Shown here piece after piece: positions 27,064-36,250 of a DNA stretch of 64,000 nt. The DNA comes from Magnetococcus marinus MC-1. Its GTDB lineage: Bacteria; Pseudomonadota; Magnetococcia; Magnetococcales; Magnetococcaceae. Within the stretch, counting starts at the first letter, position 1. Every line of letters begins with the position of its first letter. The notes under the pieces were generated by a model. The model did not search any database. It saw only the letters and a program-made list of their open reading frames with translations, and had not been told where the DNA came from. The DNA is taken from contig NC_008576.1 in assembly GCF_000014865.1 (NCBI RefSeq), positions 124,001 to 188,000 on the forward strand. Reading direction: 5' to 3'. The position numbers were made by a program, and so were the translations under genes.

Positions 27064-27391
27064 GGCGTTGTGGACAAAAAAAACCCCATGGACGTGGATC
27101 CACGGGGTGTTCAGCATCAGGGTACAGAGGGGTCGGCGGTCCCGTTATGCACAGGCTGGCCCAAACAGATACGGTGGGGTAGCGTGGAAGATGAGCGGAG
27201 CGCACCTAGTCAGGCCACCACCGGCCCCTGAGTATTTTTCAAAATAATGGGTCTAATTCGGAAATGCAATAGCAAAAAAGCTAATATTCAAATATTCTTA
27301 TTTTTATGGTAGAAACTTCCCCATTGTCGCACAATTGGCGCCGTTTTCCCCACTTTTTTTCTGCTAACCTTTGAACTTGCGGGTTGGGTAA
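27064..27391. other. Intergenic region before def
   Basis: A weak hairpin (ACCCCATGGA around 27083 with TCCACGGGGT) follows the MoCo-carrier gene. The rest is AT-rich, with no gene supported. Confidence 0.4.
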
Positions 27392-27422
27392 CGTATCACT
27401 TCGTTAGAAGTGACGGTTTTTC
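27392..27422 (+). terminator. Terminator-like hairpin ahead of def
   Basis: TCACTTC-GTTA-GAAGTGA forms a tight stem-loop followed by CGGTTTTTCT, about 80 bp upstream of the def start. It may end the preceding transcript or act as an attenuator in the def leader. Confidence 0.4.
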
Positions 27423-27500
27423 TGCGTCTGCAAGGTGGATCTACCGCTTGTAAAGGGGTCTTGGCGACCCTATATGCAGCATAAGAATAAGGAGCCTGCA

Positions 27501-28022
27501 ATGGCCATATTGCCCATTGTTACTGCCCCCGATCCGGTTTTAAAAAAACGGGCGGAGCCTGTGGTGGCGGTAGATGCGTCGATCCAGCAGTTGATGCGGG
27601 ATATGTTAGAGACCATGTATGCCGCACCCGGCATTGGTTTAGCGGCACCCCAGGTGGGGGTTTCCAAGCGGGTGATTGTGGTGGATGTCACCTATTCAGA
27701 AGCCGCCGCGCAGGATGGCGAACCCTACTGTTTGGCCAATCCAGAGATCATTGCTGCGGAGGGTGAGATCACCTGGGAGGAGGGGTGTCTTTCGGTACCG
27801 GAGAGCTACGGTAAGGTAGACCGCAAGGAGCATGTGGTGGTACGGGGTCTTAATGCCCAAGGAGAGCTGGTGACGCTGGAGGCGCATGGTCTGTTTGCGG
27901 TTTGTCTACAGCATGAGATCGACCATTTGGATGGCACACTGTTTATTGACCATCTCTCCTCGCTCAAGCGCACGATGATAATAAAAAAGCTAAAAAAGCT
28001 TAAAACGGAGCAAGCCTCATGA
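27501..28022 (+). CDS. def: Peptide deformylase
   Basis: A 173-residue metal hydrolase removing the formyl group from new protein N termini. The three family motifs are present: GIGLAAPQ, EGCLSVP and QHEIDHLDG (metal-binding Cys and two His, catalytic Glu). ATG 27501 follows AATAAGGAGCCTGCA; the in-frame start at 27435 is rejected. The stop overlaps the fmt start (ATGA), the classic def-fmt pair. Confidence 0.97.
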   Translation: MAILPIVTAPDPVLKKRAEPVVAVDASIQQLMRDMLETMYAAPGIGLAAPQVGVSKRVIVVDVTYSEAAAQDGEPYCLANPEIIAAEGEITWEEGCLSVPESYGKVDRKEHVVVRGLNAQGELVTLEAHGLFAVCLQHEIDHLDGTLFIDHLSSLKRTMIIKKLKKLKTEQAS

Positions 28023-28957
28023 CAGCTTGGCGTGTGGTCTTTATGGGTACCCCTGATTTTGCCACCGGCACGCTACAGGCGTTGTTGGATGGACCCGATA
28101 CGGTGGTGGCTGTGTTTACTCAGCCAGATAAGCCGGTGGGGCGTGGCATGAAGATGCAAAAAACGCCGGTCAAGCAGTTGGCCGAGCAACACGGTATCCC
28201 GGTTTATCAGCCCAATCGGCTGCGGGAAGCCGAGGCGGTGACGGCATTACGGGCGTTGCGTCCGGATGTGGTGGTGGTGGTGGCCTATGGGCAAATTCTC
28301 TCGCGGGAGGTGTTGGAGATACCAACCCACGGTTGTATCAATGTCCATGCCTCGTTGCTACCCCGTTGGCGGGGGGCGGCCCCCATTCAGCGGGCCATTT
28401 TGGCGGGGGATGCCCAGAGTGGTGTCACCATCATGGCCATGGAGGAGGGGTTGGACACCGGCCCCATGTACAGCACCGTGGTGCAGTCTATAGATAATCA
28501 CACCACCGGCGGCCAGTTGCACGATCAGCTCATGGCCGCAGGGGGAGGCTTGTTGGTAGAGACCCTAGCCCGCATCAAACATGAGGGGCTAACCCCGCAG
28601 ATTCAGCCAGAGCAGGGGGTAACGTATGCCGCTAAGCTGAAAAAGGAGGAGGGGTTGGTGGATTGGAGCCAACCTGCGATACAGATTCAGCGGGCTGTTC
28701 AAGCCTTTGATCCCTGGCCGTGTGCCTTTACCCTGTGGCAAGGCAAACCCTTGAAGCTGTTTGCCGCTTCGGTGGTGGTGGGTCACGGTACCCCAGGTGA
28801 GGTGATTGAGGTGGAGAAGGATGGCTTTGTGGTGGCGTGTGGGGATGGGGCGTTGCGGGTGGCGCAGGTTCAAGCGGCGGGCAAAAAACGGATGAGCTCT
28901 GGGGAGTGGTTACGGGGTCATGGGGTCAAACAGGGGGAGCGGTTGGGCGAAGGATAA
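28019..28957 (+). CDS. fmt: Methionyl-tRNA formyltransferase
   Basis: A 312-residue enzyme that formylates initiator Met-tRNA. It has VVFMGTPDFA at the N terminus, the folate-binding/catalytic segment NVHASLLPRWRGAAPIQRAI, and GVTIMAMEEGLDTGPM. A smaller C-terminal OB-like domain begins around residue 205. It is translationally coupled to def through a 4-bp overlap. Confidence 0.97.
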   Translation: MTAWRVVFMGTPDFATGTLQALLDGPDTVVAVFTQPDKPVGRGMKMQKTPVKQLAEQHGIPVYQPNRLREAEAVTALRALRPDVVVVVAYGQILSREVLEIPTHGCINVHASLLPRWRGAAPIQRAILAGDAQSGVTIMAMEEGLDTGPMYSTVVQSIDNHTTGGQLHDQLMAAGGGLLVETLARIKHEGLTPQIQPEQGVTYAAKLKKEEGLVDWSQPAIQIQRAVQAFDPWPCAFTLWQGKPLKLFAASVVVGHGTPGEVIEVEKDGFVVACGDGALRVAQVQAAGKKRMSSGEWLRGHGVKQGERLGEG

Positions 28958-29068
28958 GGGTACACACCACCGTTAAAGGGGGGTAGGGCGCTCTTTGGGG
29001 GGCGCATGCCCAGGTGGGCTGAACCATGAAGAGGGTTCGGTTGGCAGCAAGCACAAGGAGTGGTAGCG

Positions 29069-29914
29069 ATGAACACCATGAAGACAGCCATGTTGTTGGC
29101 GGCATTAACGGCGCTGTTTATGATGATTGGGTTTGCCTTGGGTGGCCAGGGTGGCATGCTCATCGCCCTGCTGTTTGCGGGGGGTATGAACCTCTATGCC
29201 TACTGGAACTCGGATCAGATGGTGCTGCGCATGCACAATGCCCAGGAGGTAGGCCCCCGAGAGGCTCCCGAACTCTACGGGTTGGTCCAATCCTTGGCAA
29301 AACGGGGCAAGATGCCCATGCCCAAGGTCTATGTCATCCATGATCCTTCGCCCAACGCTTTTGCCACGGGGCGGGATCCTGAACATGCGGCGGTGGCGGC
29401 TACCACCGGTTTGATGCAGATACTCACCCGCGAGGAGCTGGCCGGGGTGATGGCCCATGAGTTGGGCCATGTGATGAACCGAGATACCCTGATTAGCACC
29501 ATCTCGGCCACCTTTGCCGGGGCCATTACCGCCATCGCCAACATGGCGCAGTTTGCGGCCATTTTTGGCAACCGGGATGAAGAGGAGGGTGGTGGTGGCC
29601 CGATGGGCTTGATTATGATGATCCTAGCACCCATTGCGGCGGCACTGATCCAGATGGCCATCTCCCGTACCCGTGAGTATAAGGCGGATCGTGTGGGTGC
29701 GGAGCTGTGCGGCAATCCCCTGTGGTTAGCCAGCGCTTTGCATAAGCTGGAGCGTGGGGTGCAACAGATTCCCAGCCCGGTGGCTCAGGCGCATCCTGAG
29801 GCGGCGCACTTGTACATTTGCAACCCTTTGGCGGGGGGTTTGGGTTCGTTGTTCTCCACCCATCCACCCATCCCGGAGCGCATTCGTAAACTGCAACGGA
29901 TGACCGGTCGCTAA
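29069..29914 (+). CDS. htpX: Membrane zinc protease HtpX
   Basis: A 281-residue inner-membrane metalloprotease for quality control of membrane proteins. There are two N-terminal transmembrane helices, the zinc motif [11 protein letters not shown], two further helices, then [19 protein letters not shown] with the third zinc ligand. The C terminus [17 protein letters not shown] is typical. ATG 29069 follows AAGGAGTGGTAGCG; a GTG at 29060 is in frame but lies in the ribosome site. It ends in a strong bidirectional terminator. Confidence 0.95.
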   Translation: MNTMKTAMLLAALTALFMMIGFALGGQGGMLIALLFAGGMNLYAYWNSDQMVLRMHNAQEVGPREAPELYGLVQSLAKRGKMPMPKVYVIHDPSPNAFATGRDPEHAAVAATTGLMQILTREELAGVMAHELGHVMNRDTLISTISATFAGAITAIANMAQFAAIFGNRDEEEGGGGPMGLIMMILAPIAAALIQMAISRTREYKADRVGAELCGNPLWLASALHKLERGVQQIPSPVAQAHPEAAHLYICNPLAGGLGSLFSTHPPIPERIRKLQRMTGR

Positions 29915-29930
29915 GGGGTTTTATACCCAT

Positions 29931-29968
29931 AAAAAACGCGGGGGGTGTGACACCCCCCGCGTTTTTTT
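29931..29968. terminator. Bidirectional terminator between htpX and unknown gene
   Basis: AAAAAACGCGGGGGG and CCCCCCGCGTTTTTTT form a strong stem with A and T tracts on both sides, between convergent genes. Confidence 0.92.
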
Positions 29969-29995
29969 ATGGCCACACCCCAAACGCCATATCCC

Positions 29996-30907
29996 TTAAA
30001 CGGTTTTATAAGGGACCAGGGCGGTCCAGGCGCGACCAGGATGGCCGCCATGTACCCGCTCTTGCCAACCGCCTGCATCATCCATAATAAACTCACGGCA
30101 GCCGTGAGAAGCGTGCAGAGCGGTTTGACGGGCGCGATTCACCTGTGCCAAAAACCGTTCATCGTCAAAGCCTGTGGCGTGAATGCGGTCGATCAATGCT
30201 TGGCAATCCTGCCCGTTCAAGCCCGGATCGGTAGTGGCCCGCTGCAAGCGGCGCTGGAGTAGATAGCTGCCAGTAATGCCAAGATAGCTTAGATAATCGG
30301 GTATCCATTGGCGGCCACGGGTCAACTGGGCCTCAAGATGGGCGTAACGCCCGAGCTGCTCATCATCGTATGCATAGATAAAAAGTTCACGCCACTGCTC
30401 GCGGGTCATCAATAGCGTAACCATGGCGGTGAGCACACAGCCAAGCTGACGGGCACGAATATTTAGGGTGTGCAGTCCGTCGCGGTTGGTGGGTAAACAG
30501 CCCGCCTGCTGCTCTTTAAGGGTCAAAGCCAGGTAGGCGCTAAAATCATCACTCTTGTAACGGTCGGCGCGGCGGGTGGTAATACGCCCCAAAATGGTAT
30601 CAATGGTCAGTTCTAGGGCGTCGGCAAAGGTGGTAAAATGGTGGGGGTCGCCATGCAGTCCATTATGGCGGTTGGCAACGTGGGGTAATACCATGCCGAG
30701 GCTATCCAGATAGTCCAGCTCGCCCCGTAAATCTTTAACCCGCCTTTGAAAATCTTGCTGAGTTCCAATCTGGGACGGCACCCCATGCAGCCAACGGCCC
30801 ATGTAACCCATAAGACGTTGAAAGGAGATGACCCGTAATAGGCGCTTATCGCAATGGACAGGGTGCCCATAACCGAAACGCGGTCGGTTTTCGAGATACT
30901 GCCCCAT
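29996..30907 (-). CDS. Hypothetical protein, 303 residues
   Basis: A soluble, helix-rich protein I do not recognise. It starts MGQYLENRPRFGYGHPVHCD and has many Arg and Leu residues, with no signal peptide or transmembrane segment. Several His and Cys residues occur (ANRHNGLHGDPHH, HASHGCREFIMDD) but in no known metal-binding pattern. AAGGAG lies 8 bases before the ATG at 30907, and the frame is long with consistent codon use, so the gene is real. It is transcribed alone and shares the terminator with htpX. Confidence 0.75.
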   Translation of the reverse strand: MGQYLENRPRFGYGHPVHCDKRLLRVISFQRLMGYMGRWLHGVPSQIGTQQDFQRRVKDLRGELDYLDSLGMVLPHVANRHNGLHGDPHHFTTFADALELTIDTILGRITTRRADRYKSDDFSAYLALTLKEQQAGCLPTNRDGLHTLNIRARQLGCVLTAMVTLLMTREQWRELFIYAYDDEQLGRYAHLEAQLTRGRQWIPDYLSYLGITGSYLLQRRLQRATTDPGLNGQDCQALIDRIHATGFDDERFLAQVNRARQTALHASHGCREFIMDDAGGWQERVHGGHPGRAWTALVPYKTV

Positions 30908-31086
30908 GGATGGCTCCTTAACAAAATGTGTGCCTGTAGTTGAGACAAATTTTCATTACGAAGGTTCGTCTTGAGGCGTTATTATTTTGGAATGTATAAA
31001 TATTTTTATTAAATTACATGATGATAAATGATGAATAAACCCTATGCCGGGGTCATGTTGTACAGAGCTTGGTGTGGCCTACAGCC

Positions 31087-31116
31087 AAAAAAAGAGCCGG
31101 TTAAAAACCGGCTCTT
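31087..31116 (-). terminator. Terminator of the ppk2 gene
   Basis: On the minus strand AAGAGCCGGTT and AACCGGCTCTT pair perfectly around TTT and are followed by a T-run. It begins about 28 bp beyond the stop codon. Confidence 0.88.
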
Positions 31117-31143
31117 CTGATAACGCAACCTCAAGAAATAGGA

Positions 31144-32010
31144 TCAATACTTCTCGGGTATCAATGTCTGCTCACCTTTGGGGGGACGCACATAACCCAA
31201 CATGTTGGCCCGGCGCTTGGGCAGCTTAATGGGCTCTGGCGTGAGATCCTGGTAGGGGATCATGGAGAGCAGATGGGTGATGCAATTTAAACGGGCCCGT
31301 TTTTTGTCCTCACCATTGACCACATACCAAGGGGCCTGTTTGATGTCGGTGTGGGCAAACATTTCATCTTTGGCTTTGGAGTACTCCACCCAACGCTGGC
31401 GGGATTCCAAATCCATGGGGCTCAATTTCCAACGTTTAACCGGATCTTCAACCCGTGCATGGAAGCGGCGCTCCTGCTCATCATCACTCACCGAAAACCA
31501 ATATTTGATGAGAATGATGCCGCTGCGCACCAACATACGTTCAAACTCGGGGCAAGAGCGTAAAAACTCTTTGTACTCTTCATCGGTACAAAAACCCATA
31601 ACCCGCTCAACCCCAGCGCGGTTATACCAGCTACGGTCAAACAACACCATCTCACCGGCTGCGGGTAGGTTGGCGACATAGCGCTGAAAATACCACTGGG
31701 TTTTTTCACGCTCGGTGGGTGTGCCTAGCGCAACAACCCGACAAATGCGTGGGTTAAAGCGCTCGGTAATGCGCTTGATCACACCACCTTTACCTGCGGC
31801 ATCCCGGCCTTCAAAGATCACAACCACGCGTAGACCTTCGGCTTTGATCCACTCCTGCAACTTCACCAGCTCAACCTGAAGTTTGACCAGCTCTTTTTCA
31901 TAGAACTTGGAATCCAGCTTTTTCTTCTTTTCAGATTTCTCATCAATGGTGTGGATGAGAGGCGCTGCTTCAGCGGCTTGAGCCTCGGGCTTTTTATCTT
32001 TTTTGGACAT
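31144..32010 (-). CDS. ppk2: Polyphosphate kinase 2
   Basis: A 288-residue PPK2-family kinase that transfers phosphate between polyphosphate and nucleotides. Walker A is in FEGRDAAGKGGVIKRI, and the lid/Walker B region is LFDRSWYNRAGVERVMGFC. KLSPMDLESRQRWVEYSKAKD and PWYVVNGEDKKRARLN complete the family pattern. The N-terminal ~35 residues are charged and Lys/Ala-rich. A single PPK2 domain of this length is typical of class I; nucleotide preference cannot be told from sequence. ATG 32010 has GGAGG about 9 bases ahead. Confidence 0.93.
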   Translation of the reverse strand: MSKKDKKPEAQAAEAAPLIHTIDEKSEKKKKLDSKFYEKELVKLQVELVKLQEWIKAEGLRVVVIFEGRDAAGKGGVIKRITERFNPRICRVVALGTPTEREKTQWYFQRYVANLPAAGEMVLFDRSWYNRAGVERVMGFCTDEEYKEFLRSCPEFERMLVRSGIILIKYWFSVSDDEQERRFHARVEDPVKRWKLSPMDLESRQRWVEYSKAKDEMFAHTDIKQAPWYVVNGEDKKRARLNCITHLLSMIPYQDLTPEPIKLPKRRANMLGYVRPPKGEQTLIPEKY

Positions 32011-32171
32011 CTGCATTTTCCTCCACATCAAAGGCAATCAGAATATGTGACGGACTCTCCCCTCAGTGTACGCCAAATAAAAGGAAACGCCTACGTTTTG
32101 TTCCCGTTGGCTCAATCCTTTCACCAAAATAAATGGCCCATAGAGATTACCTTTCACCATACGTCCAATCG

Positions 32172-34757
32172 TTAACGGTGAACAGGATTTATCACAAATT
32201 GTTCCCCATCGAAGTGGATGACCACCCGATCCCCCTCGTGCAGATGACCGCTGAGCATCGCCTCTGCCAGGGGGTCTTGGACCAGGCGCTGCATAACCCG
32301 TTTTAAGGGGCGTGCCCCATAGATGGGATCATACCCCTCTTCAGCCAGGGCGGCGCGGGCGGCAGGCTCCAGTTCTAAACGGATATTTAATTTATCCAGC
32401 AGTTTGTGCAGACGTTTAAGCTGTATGTCAACAATGGCGCCCATGTGCTCACGTTGCAGGGCGTGAAAGGGAATGATCTCATCCAATCGGTTGAGAAACT
32501 CCGGGCGAAAGGTCTGTTTAAGTAGCTCCATAACCCTATGCTCTACCTGAGCCGTGGGGCCGCCCTCTGCCATTAAATGGGAACCGATGTTAGAGGTCAT
32601 GATGAGGACCGTATTGCGAAAATCCACGGTACGCCCGTGACCATCGGTTAAGCGCCCCTCATCCAACACCTGGAGCAGGGTGTTAAACAGATCGGGATGG
32701 GCCTTTTCAACCTCATCCAGCAACACCACACTGTAGGGGCGGCGGCGTACCTGCTCGGTGAGCTGGCCTCCCTCCTCATAGCCCACATAACCCGGCGGGG
32801 CACCAATCAGCCGCGCCACCGTATGTTTTTCCATATACTCGGACATATCCAAGCGAACCATGGCGCTCTCATCATTAAACAGAAACTGCGCCAACGCTTT
32901 GCTCAGCTCGGTTTTACCCACCCCTGTGGGACCCAGAAAAAAGAAGGAACCAATGGGACGGTTATTATCCTGCAACCCGGCCCGTGCCCGCCGGACCGCC
33001 CGTGCAATGGCCTGGAGCGCCCGCTCCTGCCCTACCACCTGATGGCCCAACCGTTCCTCCATCTTGAGCAGTTTGTCTTTCTCTCCTTCCAACATGCGGG
33101 CCACGGGAATGCCGGTCCAGCGGGCCACCACGGTGGCGATCTCCTCTTCATCCACCAGCTCTTTTAAGAGTGGATTTTCACGACTCTGGGCGGCAAGCTC
33201 TTGGGCCTTTTGCAGTTCCTGCTCCAGCTTGGGTAGGGTGCCATAGCGCAGCTCCCCCGCTTTTTCCAGATTGCCGCTGCGTTCGGCCTGCTCCAACTGG
33301 AGACGGGTTGACTCCAACGTCTCTTTAAGGATGCCCACTTGTTTGATGTTAAGGCGCTCTTGCTCCCAGCGTATGGTCATGGCGTGGGCATTCTCTTTAA
33401 GATCCGCCAACTCCGCCTCCAGCTTGGTCAAGCGCTCGCGAGAGGCGCTATCCTTCTCCTTACTCAGGGCAGACTGCTCAATCTGTAGCTGTAAGATCTG
33501 GCGATCAAGGGAGTCTAACACCTGGGGTTTGGAGGTGATCTCCATGCGGATGCGGGCCGCTGCTTCATCCACCAGATCAATGGCTTTATCCGGGAGAAAA
33601 CGGTCGCTGATGTAGCGATGCGCAAGGGTGGCCGCCGCCACAATGGCGGCATCGGTAATGCGCACCCCATGGTGCAGTTCATACTTATCCTTAATGCCTC
33701 GTAAAATGGAGATGGTGGCTTCCACCGAAGGCTCGCGAACCTGCACCGGTTGAAAGCGGCGCTCCAAGGCGGGATCTTTCTCCACATGTTTACGGTACTC
33801 ATCCAGGGTGGTGGCCCCCACACAGTGCAGATCACCCCGCGCCAGGGCTGGCTTGAGCAGGTTGCCTGCATCCATGGCTCCTTCGCTTTGGCCAGCGCCA
33901 ACGATGGTGTGCATCTCATCAATGAACAGAATGATCTTGCCCTGAGCCTCTTGCACCTCCTTGATGACCGCTTTGAGGCGCTCTTCAAACTCACCCCGAT
34001 ATTTGGCACCCGCCACCAACGCCCCCATATCCAGGGCCACCACCCGCACCCCCTTGAGGGATTCGGGCACATCCCCCCGCTCCATACGCAGCGCCAACCC
34101 CTCCACAATGGCGGTTTTACCCACACCGGGCTCACCGATCAACACCGGATTGTTTTTGGTGCGACGGCTGAGCACCTGTATGGTGCGGCGAATCTCCTCA
34201 TCGCGGCCAATGACGGGATCCAATTTACCGCTTTTTGCCAACGCGGTGAGGTCACGGGCATATTTTTCAAGGGCCTGAAAGGTTCCTTCAGGCTCTTTAC
34301 TGGTGACGCGTTGCCCACTGCGCACGGTTTTTAAGGCCTCCAACACCCTTGTGCGGGTAATGGTAAAGGGGCGTAAAAGGGAGGGTAGTGCCCCCTCTTT
34401 GTGTTCGGTCATAGCCAGCAGAAAATGTTCGGTGGAGGTGTAGTCATCGCGCAGGGTTGCCGCTTCGCGCTCGGCATCTTGCCACAAACTTTGTAGCCGC
34501 CGGGAGGGCAGTGTCTGCGCAGCCCCCCCACCGTGTACCCGAGGTAGATTCTCCACCGCCACGCTGGTGGCCTGTTGCAAAGCGGGCAGGGGGGTATTCA
34601 TTTTAATCAAGAGAGCAGGGATAACCCCATCTTTTTGCTCAAGCATGGCCAGCAGCAGATGTTCAGGTTCGACAAATTGGTGGTTGCGCTCGGCGGCGAG
34701 GCCGACGGCGCTATTCAGGGCTTCAGCAGATTTGCTGGTGAGTTGTTCCTGTTTCAT
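32172..34757 (-). CDS. clpB: ATP-dependent disaggregase ClpB
   Basis: An 861-residue Hsp100 chaperone that rescues aggregated proteins with DnaK. It has the N-terminal Clp repeat domain ([17 protein letters not shown]), first AAA+ domain with [10 protein letters not shown] and [13 protein letters not shown], the coiled-coil middle domain that marks ClpB rather than ClpA/ClpC, and second AAA+ domain with [17 protein letters not shown] and [15 protein letters not shown] 34757 follows GAGGAAGAGACC; the in-frame start at 34886 is rejected. It is divergent from the deacetylase operon. Confidence 0.97.
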   Translation of the reverse strand: MKQEQLTSKSAEALNSAVGLAAERNHQFVEPEHLLLAMLEQKDGVIPALLIKMNTPLPALQQATSVAVENLPRVHGGGAAQTLPSRRLQSLWQDAEREAATLRDDYTSTEHFLLAMTEHKEGALPSLLRPFTITRTRVLEALKTVRSGQRVTSKEPEGTFQALEKYARDLTALAKSGKLDPVIGRDEEIRRTIQVLSRRTKNNPVLIGEPGVGKTAIVEGLALRMERGDVPESLKGVRVVALDMGALVAGAKYRGEFEERLKAVIKEVQEAQGKIILFIDEMHTIVGAGQSEGAMDAGNLLKPALARGDLHCVGATTLDEYRKHVEKDPALERRFQPVQVREPSVEATISILRGIKDKYELHHGVRITDAAIVAAATLAHRYISDRFLPDKAIDLVDEAAARIRMEITSKPQVLDSLDRQILQLQIEQSALSKEKDSASRERLTKLEAELADLKENAHAMTIRWEQERLNIKQVGILKETLESTRLQLEQAERSGNLEKAGELRYGTLPKLEQELQKAQELAAQSRENPLLKELVDEEEIATVVARWTGIPVARMLEGEKDKLLKMEERLGHQVVGQERALQAIARAVRRARAGLQDNNRPIGSFFFLGPTGVGKTELSKALAQFLFNDESAMVRLDMSEYMEKHTVARLIGAPPGYVGYEEGGQLTEQVRRRPYSVVLLDEVEKAHPDLFNTLLQVLDEGRLTDGHGRTVDFRNTVLIMTSNIGSHLMAEGGPTAQVEHRVMELLKQTFRPEFLNRLDEIIPFHALQREHMGAIVDIQLKRLHKLLDKLNIRLELEPAARAALAEEGYDPIYGARPLKRVMQRLVQDPLAEAMLSGHLHEGDRVVIHFDGEQFVINPVHR

Positions 34758-34960
34758 GGTCTCTTCCTCGGGTGTAATCGGGCTGTCACTGAGCAGATAG
34801 GGATGCCGGTGCGCAAATGCAAGGGGGGCGCACCAGTATAACAAAAACGGCTGGGGTATGTGGTACAGGCTTTGCTTCTTCATCACACGAATGAACCGCT
34901 ATGCGCCATGATGGTGCTCAAACGCCCCTTGTTGACCCCCAACCACAGGCCCACGCATCT

Positions 34961-35929
34961 ATGCTTAGCACCCTGCACATTGTGATGTATCACTATGTTC
35001 GCCCCCTACGGCAGAGCCGCTATCCAGCGATAAAAGGCTTGGAAAAAGAGGCGTTTTTAGGCCAACTGGATTATATTCAGCGGCACTATCAGGTGATTGG
35101 TATGGAGCAATTGGCGGCGGCGTTGGTCGGTGCGGAACCCCTACCACCGCGTAGTGCCCTGCTGACCTTTGACGATGGGTATTTGGATCACTATCTGCAT
35201 GTTTTCCCGCACTTGCTGGCGCGGGGTTTGACGGCGGCTTTTTTCCCACCGGTCTGTGCGGTGGAGCGGCGTCAACTGCTGGATGTCAACAAGATCCACT
35301 TTATTCTAGCCAGTGTTGCCGACCAGGACCGACTGATAAGCGCCCTTAATCAGGCCATTGAAGCGGCCTCCGCACACTATGGGTTGGCGTCAGTTGCACA
35401 CTATGAGGCCACCTGGAAAAAGCCCTTTGGCTATGACACCGCCCAGGTCATCTATTTTAAGCGCATGCTCCAGCATGTCTTGCCTCAGGCCCTGCGTCAG
35501 CAGATAACCCACGACCTGTTTAGCCAGTTTGTCACGCAGGATGAAACCGCCTTTGCCCATGAACTCTACATGGATAGCGCCCAGCTACGGGTGATGATTC
35601 AAGGGGGCATGCATGTGGGGGGACATGGGGATGCCCACCACTGGCTCAACCATCTGGATGCAGAGGCGGCGCGTCAAGATATTCAAAAGACCCGGAGCTT
35701 TCTGGATGATCTAGGGGCCAGCACACCAATCGCCAGCTTCTGTTATCCCTACGGGGGGTATAATGCCACAACCCAGCAACTGTTACAGGAGTATGGTTTC
35801 AGCGTGGCGGTAACCACAGAACCCCTCGGGGTGGATCTTGGCCGTGATACCGCCCTGAGCCTGCCACGGCTGGACACCAATGTGTTGCCCCGTCAGGGTG
35901 ACGCCGACTACCTCCAACTCGCCCCCTAA
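34961..35929 (+). CDS. Polysaccharide deacetylase (NodB-type)
   Basis: A 322-residue carbohydrate esterase-4 type protein. LLTFDDGYLDHY carries the catalytic/metal Asp pair, HVGGHGDAHHWL the metal histidines, and FCYPYGGYN the third motif. The segment between motifs is longer than in minimal NodB proteins. No signal peptide is seen, suggesting a cytoplasmic or membrane-face role. It is the first gene of a four-gene operon with an acyl carrier protein, an FkbH-like protein and a GNAT protein, so its substrate is probably an N-acetylated sugar or sugar-lipid. The ATG at 34901 is a longer alternative start. Confidence 0.85.
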   Translation: MLSTLHIVMYHYVRPLRQSRYPAIKGLEKEAFLGQLDYIQRHYQVIGMEQLAAALVGAEPLPPRSALLTFDDGYLDHYLHVFPHLLARGLTAAFFPPVCAVERRQLLDVNKIHFILASVADQDRLISALNQAIEAASAHYGLASVAHYEATWKKPFGYDTAQVIYFKRMLQHVLPQALRQQITHDLFSQFVTQDETAFAHELYMDSAQLRVMIQGGMHVGGHGDAHHWLNHLDAEAARQDIQKTRSFLDDLGASTPIASFCYPYGGYNATTQQLLQEYGFSVAVTTEPLGVDLGRDTALSLPRLDTNVLPRQGDADYLQLAP

Positions 35930-35959
35930 ATTTGATCTCTAGCCGTGAAAGTAGGATCC

Positions 35960-36250
35960 ATGCAACAAGCGACCATTGCGGCCATTTTGGCCGAGGCCAT
36001 CACCGAGCTTAACCGTCAACTGCCAGCTGAGAGCCGCCTACAGAGCCAAGATAGCGAGACCATTTTGGTGGGTGAGGGTGGGGTGTTGGACTCCCTCTCC
36101 CTGATCACTCTGTTTGTCGCGGTGGAGGAGCAGTTGCAGGAGCAGCTTGATCTCTCCCTCTCCCTGCTGGATGCCATGGCCGATGAGGGCAATATGGCAC
36201 ATTTTCACACCTTGGGTCGTTTGACTCAGTGGTTGGTTGAACAGGCTTAA
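35960..36250 (+). CDS. Acyl carrier protein-like protein
   Basis: A 96-residue acidic four-helix-type protein. The segment GGVLDSLSLITLFVAVEE matches the phosphopantetheine site of acyl carrier proteins (D-S-L, with Ser as attachment residue). It follows the deacetylase by 30 bp, and its TAA overlaps the ATG of the FkbH gene (TAATG). It most likely carries the glyceryl or acyl unit handled by the FkbH-like protein. A GTG start at 35945 is possible. Confidence 0.8.
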   Translation: MQQATIAAILAEAITELNRQLPAESRLQSQDSETILVGEGGVLDSLSLITLFVAVEEQLQEQLDLSLSLLDAMADEGNMAHFHTLGRLTQWLVEQA